Of a stretch of DNA of 64,000 bases, positions 63,229-64,000 are shown one piece after another. The first letter of the stretch is position 1, and each line of letters opens with the position of its first letter. The notes under the pieces are model-generated. The model was not told the DNA's origin and searched no databases. It saw only the letters and a program-made list of their open reading frames with translations. The position numbers were made by a program, and so were the translations under genes. The DNA lies in contig NC_011296.1 in the NCBI RefSeq assembly GCF_000020985.1, forward strand, positions 1,292,001 to 1,356,000. The letters are read 5' to 3'. Source of the DNA: Thermodesulfovibrio yellowstonii DSM 11347. Lineage in GTDB: Bacteria > Nitrospirota > Thermodesulfovibrionia > Thermodesulfovibrionales > Thermodesulfovibrionaceae.

Positions 63229-64000
63229 AGTTCATTCTGAGGCAGTATTATTTTTATTAAAACTCCACCTATAGAGGAAGGAAAAGCTGAAATTGTTCCA
63301 CCATGTGCCTCAACAATATTTTTACAGATAGCAAGACCAAGTCCAGAACCCCCTGTTTTTCTACTGCGGGAGGTTTCTACTCTATAAAATCTTTCAAAAA
63401 TTTTATTCAATTCTTCTTCACGTATTCCTGGTTCAGAATCCTCAAATTCAATAGTTGTTTGTTTTTTATCTGAAACTAGACGGATTATCAATTGCCCTCC
63501 AGAATTTGTATATTTTAAAGAGTTATCAAATAAATTGGATAAAAGTTGTTGCATTCTTTCTTTATCAGCATATATATTGACAGGCTCTTGCGCTACCTCT
63601 ATTCTTATTTTAATATTCTTTTTGTTGAACTCTTGGAAATAAGTTTGCACAGACTTTATAAGTAAATTTTTCAAATCAATCTTTTCTTTATGGTAATTTA
63701 ATGTTCCAATATCTGAAATGGCAAGTTGATAAAGGTCTTCTACAAGTCTGTTAAGTCTTAAAATTTCGTTATGGATTGAGTTAATAGTTTCAAGATTAAG
63801 GGGTCTGATACCGTCTATTATAGCTTCCACTTCTCCTCTTAGAATGGTTACAGGAGTTCTTATTTCATGAGAAATATCAGCTATCCATTGTCTTCTCGCC
63901 TTTTCATTCTTTTCAAGTGCCAGAGCCATCTCATTAAAATTTTTGGCTAATTTTCCTATCTCATCAGCAGAGGATACAGAAACTCTTGCAGAGTAATTGC
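63225..64000 (-). CDS. BaeS-like sensor histidine kinase, C-terminal part
   Basis: The gene runs off the right edge of the window. The visible part begins in a HAMP domain (SSADEIGKLAKNFNEMA), then HisKA with histidine in IADISHEIRTP and HATPase with LLSNLFDNSLKYT, EDSEPGI and GSGLGLAICK. The in-frame ATG near 63929 is internal, not the start. It phosphorylates the adjacent OmpR-type regulator. Confidence 0.92.
   Translation of the reverse strand, partial: NYSARVSVSSADEIGKLAKNFNEMALALEKNEKARRQWIADISHEIRTPVTILRGEVEAIIDGIRPLNLETINSIHNEILRLNRLVEDLYQLAISDIGTLNYHKEKIDLKNLLIKSVQTYFQEFNKKNIKIRIEVAQEPVNIYADKERMQQLLSNLFDNSLKYTNSGGQLIIRLVSDKKQTTIEFEDSEPGIREEELNKIFERFYRVETSRSRKTGGSGLGLAICKNIVEAHGGTISAFPSSIGGVLIKIILPQNEL

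Noticed and set aside
1-64000. CRISPR array, prophage or complete insertion sequence
   Set aside because: No regularly spaced direct repeats, transposase, capsid or integrase cassette was seen; the only tyrosine recombinase is the housekeeping xerC next to hslVU.

Overview
The window is AT-rich, gene-dense bacterial chromosome. Gene content suggests a thermophilic, anaerobic, sulfate-reducer-like member of the Nitrospirota, with Thermodesulfovibrio or a relative as the best guess. This is an inference from the cytosolic Hdr-Mvh hydrogenase complex, a split-Soret cytochrome, an archaeal-style family B DNA polymerase, myo-inositol lipid genes and multiheme cytochromes. No marker was compared with a database. 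I see no prophage, complete insertion sequence or CRISPR array.

Layout. 1-4.7 kb: start of the division cluster (mraZ-rsmH, leftward) with a recognisable MraZ operator, then rightward bioF and a nagZ-ampG peptidoglycan-recycling pair. 4.8-10.5 kb: a split-Soret cytochrome, then a leftward redox-signalling operon (tetraheme cytochrome, hybrid kinase with a periplasmic haem c site, single receiver, receiver-kinase). 10.6-16.1 kb: rny-ymdB, a 6S RNA gene, a family B DNA polymerase and a Mut7-C protein. 16.1-29.1 kb: one long leftward translation/transcription operon, tRNA-Thr-Tyr-Gly-Thr-tuf-rpmG-tRNA-Trp-secE-nusG-rplKAJL-rpoBC, with an L10 leader and an apparent CTG start for rplJ. 29.1-31.1 kb: a CBS protein, a PhoU-like protein and a PiT phosphate transporter. 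31.1-38 kb: leftward hdrA-hdrC-hdrB-mvhD-mvhG-mvhA plus a hydrogenase maturation protease. 38-46 kb: tRNA-Leu, a sensor kinase, a universal stress protein, a sugar-nucleotide epimerase, der and an NtrYX-like pair. 46-52 kb: TauE, amidase, murI, rph, rpiB and glyA. 52-56 kb: tadA, hypBA, small envelope proteins, and a CDP-alcohol transferase with ino1. 56-64 kb: repeat-rich spacer, xerC-hslVU, rlpA, an FmdE protein, an RNA methyltransferase, a cupin and an OmpR/kinase pair.

The main discovery candidate is the Hdr-Mvh operon. Two genes each contain an in-frame TGA that interrupts an otherwise continuous protein exactly at a conserved cysteine. In hdrA it is codon 195, a position where selenocysteine is known in some methanogen HdrA proteins. 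In mvhA it is codon 64, the second cysteine of the N-terminal nickel-binding CxxC motif, while both C-terminal nickel cysteines are retained. Each TGA is followed by a hairpin whose apical loop begins 22 nt downstream, as expected for a bacterial SECIS element. Characterised NiFeSe hydrogenases carry selenium at the C-terminal motif, so a selenocysteine at the bridging N-terminal position would be unusual chemistry. HypA and HypB and a HycI-type protease in the window are consistent with a live NiFe maturation route. No selA, selB, selC or selD is in the window, so the genome must be checked for them.
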